The position numbers and the translations under genes were made by a program. Shown here in pieces: positions 1-7,378 of a DNA stretch of 15,304 nucleotides (position 1 is its first letter; the number at the start of each line of letters is the position of its first letter). This DNA comes from Indioceanicola sp046045995 (GTDB lineage: Bacteria; Pseudomonadota; Alphaproteobacteria; Azospirillales; Azospirillaceae): contig JBJOKR010000118.1 of assembly GCA_046045995.1 (NCBI GenBank), forward strand, positions 1 to 15,304, given 5' to 3'. The notes under the pieces are model-generated. The model did no database searches, was not told the origin of the DNA, and saw only the letters and a list, made by a program, of their open reading frames with translations.

Positions 1-685
1 CGATGGGCATGCTGATGCCGAAGCGCGCCAGACCGTAACCGGCGGCGAACCCGCCCAGCACCCCGCCCAGGGCCACCACCAGCATCAGCGCCTGCAACCG
101 CTCCGCCTGGGCGCTGGCGGCATCGGATACGGCCGTAGCCTTCGCCGACAGATGCTCCGCCACCGCCCGGATGCGGGTCTGTAGCTCCACCGCCGCGGCC
201 CGACTGCGCAGCGCGCTGTCCCGGATCCGGGCCTGGGCATCGGACAGGACCACTTCCGCGCTTGCCGCCTCCGCCACCTGCAGGGTGTCGTCCAACTCCA
301 CCATATAGGCGCGGTACCCCGCCTCCGCCTGCTCCAGCAGGGCCTTGCCCTCCCGGTCGTCGGCGGCGTCCAGCCCGGCGCGCAGGCGGGCGATGCGGTC
401 GGTATAGCGGGCCCGCTCCTCCTCCACCGCGGCGCGCACATCGCGCAGCTGGTCGGCCGAAGGATCGGCGGCCATCCGGAACTCCGCCCGGTTCAGGGCG
501 ATGACGTTCTGGTTTGCCCGCGCCGCCGTCAGCGACAGGTTGCCCGCCGCATCGATGAGGTTCGTTGCCTTGCTGAGGCGGTCCAGCCCGATCAGGCCGA
601 CGGCGGCGACAATGGCCGTCACCAGGGTCAGCAATCCGACCAGGAGCAGAAGCTTGTGCAGGATCTTGATGCGGGACAGCGACAT
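1..685 (-). CDS. Methyl-accepting chemotaxis-type transducer, N-terminal sensor half (partial)
   Basis: The frame reads without a stop from an ATG at 685 to the window edge, giving 228 residues; the C-terminus lies outside. A short basic N-terminus (MSLSRIKILHK) leads into a first membrane helix at about residues 10-33. Residues 34-197 are a polar, helical, Ala/Glu/Arg-rich periplasmic segment of the length and heptad style of the 4HB_MCP ligand-binding domain. A second helix follows at about 198-222, then the start of what is normally a HAMP linker (ARFGISMPI). A good Shine-Dalgarno (GGAAGAGG) sits five bases before the ATG. By family knowledge such a protein relays periplasmic ligand occupancy to CheA. 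The signalling domain is not visible, so a histidine kinase or diguanylate cyclase with the same sensor remains possible. It is transcribed away from the rest of the window. Confidence 0.8.
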   Translation of the reverse strand, partial: MSLSRIKILHKLLLLVGLLTLVTAIVAAVGLIGLDRLSKATNLIDAAGNLSLTAARANQNVIALNRAEFRMAADPSADQLRDVRAAVEEERARYTDRIARLRAGLDAADDREGKALLEQAEAGYRAYMVELDDTLQVAEAASAEVVLSDAQARIRDSALRSRAAAVELQTRIRAVAEHLSAKATAVSDAASAQAERLQALMLVVALGGVLGGFAAGYGLARFGISMPI

Positions 686-875
686 GGTTGCCTCTTCCGG
701 TTCCAGGATTATCCGGACGGAGATGGTGGCAAAACCGGGGTGGGGCAGGGGAATGGGGGTATAACTTTTCGTTCTATGCACTTTTGGAGAGCCGAGATAG
801 GACGAAGGCATAACAATGATCGTATAGTTCCGGTGTTGGCAGGGATGTCCCGATCGGCATCCCTGGAGCTGCCCC

Positions 876-1136
876 ATGGCCCTGTTCTCCCGCCCGGCGG
901 CACCCGCCACGGCCGATCTGGTGCTGGAGGCCAGCACCCCTTATGGCCGGCACTGGAGCGGGGTGGACATTCCCGCCTCCACCCGCGTGCTGGCCGATCC
1001 CGGGCGGTTGCTGGCCGACGGGGATGTCATCACCGTCCATGACCGGCGGACCGGGGCGCGGCGCTTCCTGCTGCGGGTGGCCGGGCGGGAGGGGGAGATG
1101 GTGCGTATCGCCTGGCTGGGTCGGGACGGGGGCTGA
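876..1136 (+). CDS. Small hypothetical protein, 86 aa
   Basis: An ATG with a Shine-Dalgarno-like GGAG seven bases upstream opens an 86-residue frame. The protein is soluble-looking, with no signal peptide or membrane helix. It is rich in Arg, Gly and Val with alternating beta-type stretches (about residues 49-80: GDVITVHDRRTG, RFLLRVAG, MVRIAWLG), suggesting a small beta-barrel or SH3-like fold; this is inference only. I recognise no family. Its stop (TGA at 1134-1136) is two bases from the ATG of the NDH-2 remnant, so the two could be co-translated. A 190-bp gap, AT-rich for this genome around 765-830, separates it from the divergent chemotaxis gene and could hold promoters for both, though I could not fix hexamers with good spacing. 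Confidence 0.5.
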   Translation: MALFSRPAAPATADLVLEASTPYGRHWSGVDIPASTRVLADPGRLLADGDVITVHDRRTGARRFLLRVAGREGEMVRIAWLGRDGG

Positions 1137-1138
1137 CC

Positions 1139-1543
1139 ATGGTGCCGCCTGTTTCCGGCCTTGGCCCCGCCGCCGGGCCGGTGCCCTACCTCGTGCCCCA
1201 CCCCGTGCCCCGCATCGTCATCCTGGGGACCGGCGTCGCCGGATTGGAAGCGGCACGCGCCCCGGGCGGGGCGCCGGTGCGGGTGACCGCCTGGCCCGCC
1301 TGGATTCTGTGGGCCATCCGGCATGTCTACCTGCTGGTGGGGTTCGAAAAGCGCCTGCTGGAGACGGTGCAGTGGCTGTGGCGTTACCTGACTTACCAGC
1401 GCGGAGCGCGGCTGATCACCGAAACGGATGAACGGCCGGATGCTCCGCCCGACTTTGGCAGCGGGAGGGGATGGGAATGCCCGATAGGGATGGCGGCATG
1501 GCACGGGGGGCACTTGCGGGGTTCCTCGCCACCGTGCCGATGA
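1139..1543 (+). pseudogene. Type II NADH dehydrogenase (NDH-2) remnant with in-frame internal deletion
   Basis: The 134-residue frame joins the two ends of an NDH-2 (FAD-dependent NADH:quinone oxidoreductase, usually about 420-440 residues). Residues 24-50 are the N-terminal beta-alpha-beta FAD-binding start (PRIVILGTGVAGLEAAR, with GxGxxG at 30-35, then GAPVRVT). Residues 51-96 match the extreme C-terminus of the family, including the amphipathic membrane-binding helices (WPAWILWAIRHVYLLVGFE, LLETVQWLWRYLTYQRGARL). The catalytic middle of roughly 300-plus residues, with the rest of the FAD site, the NADH domain and the quinone site, is absent. The junction lies near base 1289. Residues after about 100 show no family similarity and overlap the next gene. 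It cannot be a working oxidoreductase. It may be a decaying gene or a retained membrane-binding peptide. The recognition is from remembered family motifs, not an alignment. Confidence 0.7.
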
Positions 1544-1998
1544 CGGCGGCGATGACACTGATGCACCACCGCCTGCCGGGGGATGCGCCGGGTCCCCTGC
1601 CGCCGGTGGCGATCACCCGTGGGCCGTTGCGCCGGGCAGGGCGTGCCCGGCGTAACGGCACCCCGGCTCCGATCCCGGTGAATTTGGCACCCCTGACCCT
1701 GGCCGCCCATTTCGGCTACGGTGCCGTAACCGGGGCCCTGTGGCCGCTTTGGCGCCGAGCCTGGGGACAGGAGAGCGGGGGAAGGGTGGATTCGGGTGCC
1801 GCCTTTGGCTTGGCGGTCTGGGGGGCCAGCTATCTGGGCTGGGTGCCGGCCATGGGGTTGCTGCCGCCGGTCGGGCGCCATGCCGCCGGGCGGGTCGGGC
1901 TGATGCTGGCTGCCCATCTGGTCTGGGGTGTCGCCTTGGCCGCCGCCGACCGCGACCTGGCCCCCCAGCCATCGGGAGCATGCAGGACAAGGCGGTGA
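1477..1998 (+). CDS. Four-helix integral membrane protein of unknown function
   Basis: The start at 1477 is chosen because GGGAGGGG (1463-1470) lies six bases upstream; ATGs at 1471 and 1498 are alternatives. The product is 173 residues with likely membrane helices at about 11-28, 72-92, 108-129 and 138-156. A basic, Pro-rich loop lies between helices 1 and 2 (RGPLRRAGRARRNG). Residues such as AAHFGYGAVTGALWPLWRR and GLAVWGASYLGWVPAMGLLP resemble small YagU/DUF1440-like or DUF6789-like inner-membrane proteins, a weak recollection rather than a proven assignment. The 5' end overlaps the non-homologous tail of the NDH-2 remnant, which suggests translation coupled to, or left over from, that gene. 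It converges on the histidine kinase with about 100 bp between the stops. Confidence 0.7.
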   Translation: MPDRDGGMARGALAGFLATVPMTAAMTLMHHRLPGDAPGPLPPVAITRGPLRRAGRARRNGTPAPIPVNLAPLTLAAHFGYGAVTGALWPLWRRAWGQESGGRVDSGAAFGLAVWGASYLGWVPAMGLLPPVGRHAAGRVGLMLAAHLVWGVALAAADRDLAPQPSGACRTRR

Positions 1999-2096
1999 CA
2001 ACCGGGCGGGCGGGTCCGGCCCATCCCTGCGGACGTCGGGAGGCCCTTTTCCCATCCCAGCCCGGCCCACCCCAAACCGCCCTGGTCCCGCCCGTA

Positions 2097-3359
2097 CTAT
2101 CGGGGCGCCTGCCAGGCGACGATGACCCGTGTCCCCAGATCCGGCTCCGCCACCAGGGTCAGATCCGCACCGATACGGTCCGCCCGCTCCCGCATGCCGA
2201 ACAGTCCCATGCCAAGGGAGCCGGGCGCCAGGGCGCCCGGCGTGAAGCCGACACCGTCATCGGCGATCTCCAGGATGACCGGACCTTGGGAAGGCTGCCG
2301 CAGGGCCACGATGATCCGCCGGGGCCGGCCATGTCGGACGGCGTTGGTCACCGCCTCCTGCGCGATGCGCAGCATCTCATCCTCCACCGGATCGGGCAGG
2401 GTGCCGGTGCCGTCGATCTCCAGATCGAAATGGATGGGACTGGCGATCCGTTCCATCTCCACCAGGGCCCGCAACGCCTCCCCCAGGCCGGCGGTCCCCT
2501 CCAGCAGCCCCGGCCGCAGGGCCTGGACCGACCGGCGTGCCTCCATCAGATTGCGGCGGGCCAGTCCTTCCACCATGTCCAGCAGGGTCGCCGCCCGGCT
2601 GGACAGGGCGTGCCGCTCCCGGGCAATGGTCTTCAGGTTTATCAGGATGGCAGCGAAACCCTGGGCCAGGGTGTCATGGATCTCCCGTGCCATCCGGTTC
2701 CGCTCCTCCGCTACCGCCAGTCGCCGCTGCTCCTGCATCAGGCAGGCCAGACGGATGGCAAGGGCCGCTTGCTCCGCAAGGGTGCGGCAGTGGGCCACCG
2801 CAGCCTCATCCGGCGGGATCCAGATGCGGTAGCAGAGGCTGAGGATCCCGAAGACCTGACCGCCCACGACCAACGGCAACGCCGCCACCCTGCGGTGGCC
2901 GACCTTCCGGTGCCAGGCCAGCGCCTCCGGATTCGCGTCTGGCGGCGGATCGTCCAGATCCGCCCACAGGATGCAGCTGGTACCGGCCAGCAACGGGGCC
3001 GTGGCGGTCTGGGACAACGGGATGCCGTTTCGCCAGCCGGCCCCGTCCGTTTCCGCACTCAGCGGGTGGATGTCACCATCCATCACCAGCATGATCTGTC
3101 GAAGCACCGATCGTTCCACATCCAGTTGGAACAAGCCGACGGTGTCGGCTCCGCTGATGGCGGCGCAACTGCGCAGGACATCGCGGACCAGTTCCTGGGG
3201 ATCTCCACCGGCCGACAATCGGGCCAGCGCATGGGAGACGGCATCCGCCGCCAGGGCCGCGGTGCCCGAAGGACACGGTGCCGACGGTGTCGAAGGTGTC
3301 GACGGTGCGGCGGCGGCCGCCTCCTGCCGACCGGTTGTGCCGTCGGGTTCCTGCGGCAT
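2097..3359 (-). CDS. GAF-domain sensor histidine kinase, NarL/DesK-type (HisKA_3)
   Basis: The ATG at 3359 is preceded by a strong Shine-Dalgarno (GGAGGGG, six-base spacer) and gives 420 residues. A longer frame from 3404 exists, but its G-run abuts the ATG. After a low-complexity Ala/Thr/Pro/Ser segment, a GAF-like domain spans about residues 35-205. No membrane helix is visible, so it is probably a cytoplasmic sensor. The HisKA_3 dimerisation domain has the motif EERNRMAREIHDTLAQG, with phospho-acceptor His228. The HATPase_c domain has an N-box (QEAVTNAVRHG, Asn339), a G1 box (DDGVGF, from Asp367) and a glycine-rich lid (GMGLFGMRERA). It is divergent from a LuxR-type response regulator beginning 268 bp away, its obvious phosphorelay partner. 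The GAF ligand is not deducible; redox, gas or quinone-type signals are possibilities. Confidence 0.9.
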   Translation of the reverse strand: MPQEPDGTTGRQEAAAAAPSTPSTPSAPCPSGTAALAADAVSHALARLSAGGDPQELVRDVLRSCAAISGADTVGLFQLDVERSVLRQIMLVMDGDIHPLSAETDGAGWRNGIPLSQTATAPLLAGTSCILWADLDDPPPDANPEALAWHRKVGHRRVAALPLVVGGQVFGILSLCYRIWIPPDEAAVAHCRTLAEQAALAIRLACLMQEQRRLAVAEERNRMAREIHDTLAQGFAAILINLKTIARERHALSSRAATLLDMVEGLARRNLMEARRSVQALRPGLLEGTAGLGEALRALVEMERIASPIHFDLEIDGTGTLPDPVEDEMLRIAQEAVTNAVRHGRPRRIIVALRQPSQGPVILEIADDGVGFTPGALAPGSLGMGLFGMRERADRIGADLTLVAEPDLGTRVIVAWQAPR

Positions 3360-3627
3360 GCACCGCCCCTCCGGTTGTTTCCCGGCATCCGCCATGGCCG
3401 TCATCCCCCGGGGGCCGGGCAGGGGCCCGGCGTCGACGGCGACATTGGCCTGCCGCGAGGCAAGTCAACCCCGCCGCAGCACCGGACCGGCAGATTCCGC
3501 CCTGCGACGTCCCCTCTGTCAATTTTTCCTTACGTCGGATATTGTATTCATCCGGATCGACATCAATCCATCGTCCCTTGTCTTCTCCATCACAGGCTAC
3601 CGTACCGCTGTAGCGCTGAAAGCTCCG

Positions 3628-4296
3628 ATGCTCGACAACAGCGATGCCGCCCTTGCCGTGGATGTGGCGGAGGACACGCGCCTCCGGGTGCTTCTGGTGG
3701 ATGACCATGCGATCTTCCGCCGGGGGCTTGCCGCCCTGTTCGAGGACAATACCGAATTCCGCGTGGTCGGCGAAGCTGGCAACGGGGCGGAGGCGATGCG
3801 CCTCCATGCCGCCCTGGCGCCCGACCTGACCCTGCTGGATCTCCGCATGCCGGAGATGGAGGGGGCAGAGGTGGTCCGCCGCATCCGGGAGGAAGCTCCC
3901 GCCGCGCGGATCATCATCCTGACCACCTTCGATACGGATGAGGATATCGAGAGGGCGTTGAAGGCCGGGGCCAAGGCCTATCTGCTGAAGGACCTGAGTG
4001 AAGCCGAACTGCTTGACTGTCTGCGGGAAGTGGCGGCGGGGCGGACCTATGTGCCCTTTCCCATTGCCGCCAAGCTGGCCGAGCGCCTGACCCAGGTGCA
4101 GCTCACCCAGCGGGAGATGGCGGTGCTGAAACACATGGCCGAAGGATTGGCCAACAAGAGCATCGCCGCCCGCCTCGCCATAAGCGACGCGACGGTGAAG
4201 GTTCATGTCACCAACCTGTTCCAGAAGCTCCAGGTGAACAGCCGGACGGAAGCAATCGCCGTCGCCGTGCGCCGCGGTCTGGTCCGTATCGATTGA
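3628..4296 (+). CDS. NarL/FixJ-family response regulator (REC + LuxR-type HTH)
   Basis: The ATG at 3628 gives 222 residues, normal for the NarL family; the same frame runs open far upstream, but that portion opposes the histidine kinase and has no family similarity. The receiver domain (about 18-135) has the acidic pair Asp25/Asp26 in LLVDDHAIFRRGL, phospho-acceptor Asp71 in LLDLRMPEMEG, Thr99/100 and Lys121. A LuxR-type helix-turn-helix occupies about 155-218 (LTQREMAVLKHMAEGLANKSIA, then ATVKVHVTNLFQKL). By family knowledge, phosphorylation promotes dimerisation and DNA binding. It pairs with the divergent kinase, and the intervening stretch around 3520-3590 is AT-rich for this genome and probably holds both promoters. 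Target genes are not evident; the AraC regulator immediately downstream on the same strand is a candidate. Confidence 0.93.
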   Translation: MLDNSDAALAVDVAEDTRLRVLLVDDHAIFRRGLAALFEDNTEFRVVGEAGNGAEAMRLHAALAPDLTLLDLRMPEMEGAEVVRRIREEAPAARIIILTTFDTDEDIERALKAGAKAYLLKDLSEAELLDCLREVAAGRTYVPFPIAAKLAERLTQVQLTQREMAVLKHMAEGLANKSIAARLAISDATVKVHVTNLFQKLQVNSRTEAIAVAVRRGLVRID

Positions 4297-4331
4297 CAAA
4301 CATTCCACCGCTGCCGGGGCTGGATCACGCG

Positions 4332-4345
4332 CTTCAATCTTGAAG
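4332..4345. repeat. Perfect 6-2-6 inverted repeat, possible operator
   Basis: CTTCAA-TC-TTGAAG is a perfect dyad in the 178-bp gap between the response regulator and the AraC-family gene, inside an AT-richer patch. Size and symmetry fit a binding site for a dimeric regulator such as the adjacent LuxR-type protein. A second dyad, TCCGGC-TTCT-GCCGGA, lies at 4402-4417 just upstream of the AraC gene and could be an mRNA hairpin or weak terminator, although no T-run follows. Function is inferred from position only. Confidence 0.35.
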
Positions 4346-4474
4346 TTAAGAAACAGAGAGAAATCGCGGGATAGGTCTCGGACATCGTGTCTATGACGTG
4401 TTCCGGCTTCTGCCGGATGGTTGCCTTGCCCCCCCGATGACATATCGATGGGGCAAGCCGACGGGAGACGCGCT

Positions 4475-5467
4475 ATGACCCTGCCTACCGTGCCTGGTGC
4501 CATCGAGCCTGTCCATGCGGCGGATTTCCGGTCCATCGCCTCCCTCACCACCCCTCTCGCCGATCCGGTCGCCGGTTCGGTCATGGAGGGGATGGCCGGC
4601 ACCCTGGTGGCCGATCCTGTCGGGATGCCACTTCCCCCCGGCCCGGCACATGGCTTCCCCCCCGGGTTCGGCGACATGCCGCACGTCGCGCAGGAGGTTC
4701 GGGGGAGCGCCTCCCTGCTGACGGCAAGCCATCTGGTCGGACCGCCGTCGGGCGTCGCCCTGCTGGCTGTCAACCTGGACCGGATCGTTACCGTCACCTC
4801 GCGGGAACCGCGGCAACCGGTCCTCGCCTTGCGCCGCCACGGGGCCTTGTACCTGGGTGGGCCGATGGGGCCGCTGTCCTTCGACCGGCCGGCCAGCCTG
4901 CTGCTGGTGCATCTGCCGGCCCTGGCGGCGGGATCACCGGGGCTGCACCGGGTGGAGGCGGATGGGGCGCTGTGGTCGATCGCCTGCGATCTGGCCGCCG
5001 CCTGCGCGGAAGCGGCCGGCCGCGACCGGACGGCTCCCCTTGTCGCGGCGGTGAGGGGGCGGCTCTCGGACCTTCTGGCCGGCCAGGGCCCCGGTTCCGC
5101 CGCAGCGGCCACCGCCTGCCTTCAGCCCTACAAGGTGAAGCAGATCCGGGCCCATGTGGAAGCGCATATGGCCGAACCCTTCCGCCTGGACCGGCTGGCG
5201 GAGATCGCCTGTTTGAGCCGCTATCATTTCTGCCGCAGCTTCAAGATGGCGACCGGGATGACACCCCTGGAGTTCGTTACGGAAATGCGGGTGGAGCGGT
5301 GCCGTCAGTTGATCCTGTGCGGCGACGACGGCCTGGCGGAGATCGCCGTCGCCTGCGGCTTCGCCAGCCAGTCCCACATGACCACCACCATGCGCCGCCT
5401 GCAGGGCGTAACCCCCGGCCGCCTGCGCCAGATGCACGGCCGGGCGGCCACCCCCTGCGCCGCGTAA
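4475..5467 (+). CDS. AraC-family transcriptional regulator
   Basis: The start at 4475 is preferred because GGGAGA lies six bases upstream; ATGs at 4421 and 4448 lack a good site. The product has 330 residues. The C-terminal 100 (about 221-319) are a classic double helix-turn-helix AraC domain: QIRAHVEAHMAEPFRLDRLA, CLSRYHFCRSFKMATGMTP, then DDGLAEIAVACGFASQSHM and the terminal GVTPGRLRQ. The N-terminal 220 residues are Pro/Ala/Gly-rich, with a moderately hydrophobic beta-type region at about 85-165 resembling the variable cupin-like sensory half of the family, but no ligand motif is recognisable. It follows the response regulator on the same strand after 178 bp, so it could be its target or an independent unit. 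No transport or catabolic operon lies beside it, so its regulon is unknown. Confidence 0.88.
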   Translation: MTLPTVPGAIEPVHAADFRSIASLTTPLADPVAGSVMEGMAGTLVADPVGMPLPPGPAHGFPPGFGDMPHVAQEVRGSASLLTASHLVGPPSGVALLAVNLDRIVTVTSREPRQPVLALRRHGALYLGGPMGPLSFDRPASLLLVHLPALAAGSPGLHRVEADGALWSIACDLAAACAEAAGRDRTAPLVAAVRGRLSDLLAGQGPGSAAAATACLQPYKVKQIRAHVEAHMAEPFRLDRLAEIACLSRYHFCRSFKMATGMTPLEFVTEMRVERCRQLILCGDDGLAEIAVACGFASQSHMTTTMRRLQGVTPGRLRQMHGRAATPCAA

Positions 5468-5674
5468 GGGTGGGGACAGGGGCCCGCGCGGATCGGTCGG
5501 ACCGAGGACTGTCCGTGCAACACGGTGGAGAGCGCTTTCGCCGCTGTTCCACATCAGCCGACGCTGATTCGCTCCCCGCGTACGGAGGCATGCCCAGGTG
5601 TGGGCACAGGCGCCCGTGACAAACCTGATTGCAGGTGGATGCGTCCGGCGGACTGATAACAAAACCGGAAGTAT

Positions 5675-5751
<77 letters not shown>

Positions 5752-5791
5752 ATGCCATGGGGCTCGGGGTCTGACCCCCGGAGCGGCGCGC

Positions 5792-5820
5792 ACCATAGCG
5801 CAGGGGATCGCGGCATGCAA
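5792..5820 (-). promoter_or_regulatory. Sigma-70-type promoter of tRNA-Arg
   Basis: On the minus strand TTGCAT (5820-5815) and TATGGT (5797-5792) are separated by exactly 17 bases. The predicted start near 5785 leaves a leader of about 34 nt before the tRNA 5' end. Position and spacing support it; the hexamers are near-consensus. Confidence 0.6.
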
Positions 5821-5903
5821 ACCCTCCGATGCGGGCCGGGGTGTATTTTTTTGACTGGCGTCGGTGTCGGTTTCCTCCGCCCGGCGGAAGCCTGGCCTGC
5901 CGG

Positions 5904-6797
5904 TCAGGGTGCCCGGGGGGTTGGGTAGCGGATGGCGATGATCTCGAGCTCCTCCGCCCCGGCGGGGGTGCGGACGGTGACCAGGTCGCCCACCCGTGCC
6001 TTCAACAGGGCGCGGGCGATGGGGGAGATCCAGCTGATCCGGCGGCCCTGGTCGGCGGGGGTCGGCGCGGGGGTTGGGACAGGGGTTGCCGCAGAGATTG
6101 ACCCAGCGGAAGACCCGGCGGCTGACGGGGTGTCGGGCCCGTCTCCCGCCAGGCCTGCGGCGTCCAGCATGGCGGTGGCGGCGCGGACATGGTCATCGGC
6201 CATGCCATCGGCCATATCCTCCGCCATGTCATCGAGGACGTCGTCAGTGTCGTCGGTATCGGTCCCGTCCCCGCCCTCTCCAGCCCCGTCCACCCCTGGG
6301 CCGGCGGTTGCCGAGGCAAGGGCCGAGCCAGTGGCCGAAGCAGGGGCCGATGGAGCGGACAGCGCCACCGCCGCGGCGTCGGGGCCCGGGTGGTCGGTTT
6401 CGTCGGTGCCGACGATGGTGACCGTCACCTCCGTATCGTCCTCCCGCACATAGGTGACGGTGGCGCCGAAGAAGATTTGGTCGCGCCGGGGCTGGGCGGC
6501 GGGGTCCACCACCTCCGCCATCTCCAACCGTTTGGTCAGGAAGCGGATGCGGCGATCGATCTCCCGCAGGCGCTTCTTGCCGTAGATGTAATCCCCGTTT
6601 TCCGACCGGTCCCCGTTGCCGGCGGCCCAGGACACCACCTCCACCACCTTCGGCCGCTCCACCCGCAGCAGGTGGCGCAGCTCCGCCTGCAGCCGGGCGA
6701 AGCCGGACGGCGTGATGTAGTTCTTGGGCGGCGGGGCGGCGGCGACCATGGACGGCGCGCTGCCGGCTGCGCTGCGGGGACCGGAAGGGCGGCGCAT
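5904..6797 (-). CDS. greB: GreB-type transcript cleavage factor with large acidic insertion
   Basis: Gre factors enter the RNA polymerase secondary channel and stimulate cleavage of backtracked RNA. Residues about 26-100 are the N-terminal coiled coil, with the GreB-type tip NGDRSENGDYIYGKKRLREI containing the catalytic acidic residues, followed by RRIRFLTKRLEMAEVV. The C-terminal FKBP-like domain starts normally (IFFGATVTY, VTVTIVGTDE, about 108-133) and resumes at GRRISWISPIARALLKARVG (251-270) through TPAGAEELEIIAI. Between them, about residues 135-250 form an insertion absent from ordinary GreB (near 160 residues). It is Ala/Ser/Pro-rich with an Asp-rich core (DGTDTDDTDDVLDDMAEDMA). Reading frame and GC-rich third positions continue through it, so it is not a frameshift. 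The start is uncertain: Met17 (base 6749) is an alternative and neither has a clear Shine-Dalgarno. It is last in a minus-strand run after the secreted-protein gene (50-bp gap). Confidence 0.9.
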   Translation of the reverse strand: MRRPSGPRSAAGSAPSMVAAAPPPKNYITPSGFARLQAELRHLLRVERPKVVEVVSWAAGNGDRSENGDYIYGKKRLREIDRRIRFLTKRLEMAEVVDPAAQPRRDQIFFGATVTYVREDDTEVTVTIVGTDETDHPGPDAAAVALSAPSAPASATGSALASATAGPGVDGAGEGGDGTDTDDTDDVLDDMAEDMADGMADDHVRAATAMLDAAGLAGDGPDTPSAAGSSAGSISAATPVPTPAPTPADQGRRISWISPIARALLKARVGDLVTVRTPAGAEELEIIAIRYPTPRAP

Positions 6798-6847
6798 GGG
6801 CGGGGACCGGGGGCGGGAGACGGGGAGGGGGCGGGAGACGGGCAGGA

Positions 6848-7255
6848 TCAGGGGCGGACGGCGAAAAGCAGGTCGCAGCTGCGCGAGCCCGTGCCCCGAT
6901 CGGTGAAGCGCAGGATCAGGCCCTGGCCATCGGCCACGGGCAGTTCCGCCACCTGGCCGGGGGTGAGGTTCAGGCTTTCGCTGCTGCGGGCCGACCGGCT
7001 GTCCGTGGCGCTGTAGGACAGGGTGCAGCGGCGGTTGCCCTCATTCTGGATCAGGGCGGTGCCGGGGCCGGCGATCTTGAATTCGTAGGTGCCGCCCCGT
7101 TCGAAATCCACCCGGCCGCGGCAGGGGTTGGCGGGGCCGATGTCGCACCCGAACTCCCCCCCCGGGGCGGGCGGGGCGGTATCCTGTGCCCCGGCCGGAA
7201 GGGCCGTCAGCAGCAACGGAAGGATCAGCAGGGCGGCAGGGCGGGAAAGGCGCAT
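6848..7255 (-). CDS. Small secreted protein with four cysteines, unknown function
   Basis: The ATG at 7255 is chosen because it places a standard signal peptide at the N-terminus: basic MRLSRP, a hydrophobic core (AALLILPLLLTALP) and a likely signal peptidase I site after AGA at residue 23. A longer in-frame extension to 7348 would bury that signal. The mature protein of about 112 residues has Cys37, Cys45, Cys77 and Cys127, able to form two disulfides in the periplasm. It has beta-type stretches (GGTYEFKIAGPGTALIQNEG, QGLILRFTDRG). I recognise no family; the fold looks like a small beta-sandwich. It lies 50 bp upstream of greB and 123 bp downstream of pdxY, on the same strand as both. Confidence 0.7.
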   Translation of the reverse strand: MRLSRPAALLILPLLLTALPAGAQDTAPPAPGGEFGCDIGPANPCRGRVDFERGGTYEFKIAGPGTALIQNEGNRRCTLSYSATDSRSARSSESLNLTPGQVAELPVADGQGLILRFTDRGTGSRSCDLLFAVRP

Positions 7256-7352
7256 GGCGGGGGCGTGTCCGGAACCGGGAAGGAAAACAGGGCGGATACA
7301 CCGGGATATCGCGCCCGATGGCGGCGGAACAAGGGCAATCGCCCCCATGGAT

Positions 7353-7369
7353 CGATGGCATCGCCATCG
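7353..7369 (-). terminator. Hairpin just after pdxY, possible weak terminator
   Basis: CGATGGC-ATC-GCCATCG is a perfect 7-bp stem with a 3-nt loop beginning ten bases beyond the pdxY stop. No U-tract follows on the minus strand, so it may attenuate or protect the mRNA end rather than fully terminate. Confidence 0.35.
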
Positions 7370-7378
7370 GGGCCGGGA

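Noticed and set aside
3278..3320. Imperfect GGTGTCGAAGGTGTCGACGGTG repeats
   Set aside because: They encode a Ser/Thr/Pro linker (STPSTPSAP) in or near the kinase N-terminus and look like low-complexity coding sequence rather than a regulatory repeat.
2971..3627. In-frame N-terminal extension of the response regulator
   Set aside because: It would add about 219 residues antisense to the kinase; the family length of about 220 and the receiver start support the ATG at 3628.
1740..3704. 654-residue plus-strand open frame
   Set aside because: It is antisense to the histidine kinase, whose HisKA_3 and HATPase motifs are unambiguous.
3073..5112. 679-residue minus-strand open frame
   Set aside because: It is antisense to the response regulator and AraC genes and overlaps the kinase; composition is typical of GC-rich shadow frames (Arg/Gly/His/Gln-rich, no domain).
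5591..5606. TGCCCA-GGTG-TGGGCA dyad after the AraC gene
   Set aside because: A 6-bp stem without a T-run is expected by chance in DNA this GC-rich.
5623..5636. ACCTG-ATTG-CAGGT hairpin downstream of tRNA-Arg as a terminator
   Set aside because: The stem is only 5 bp and is followed by just a few Us on the minus strand; too weak to call.
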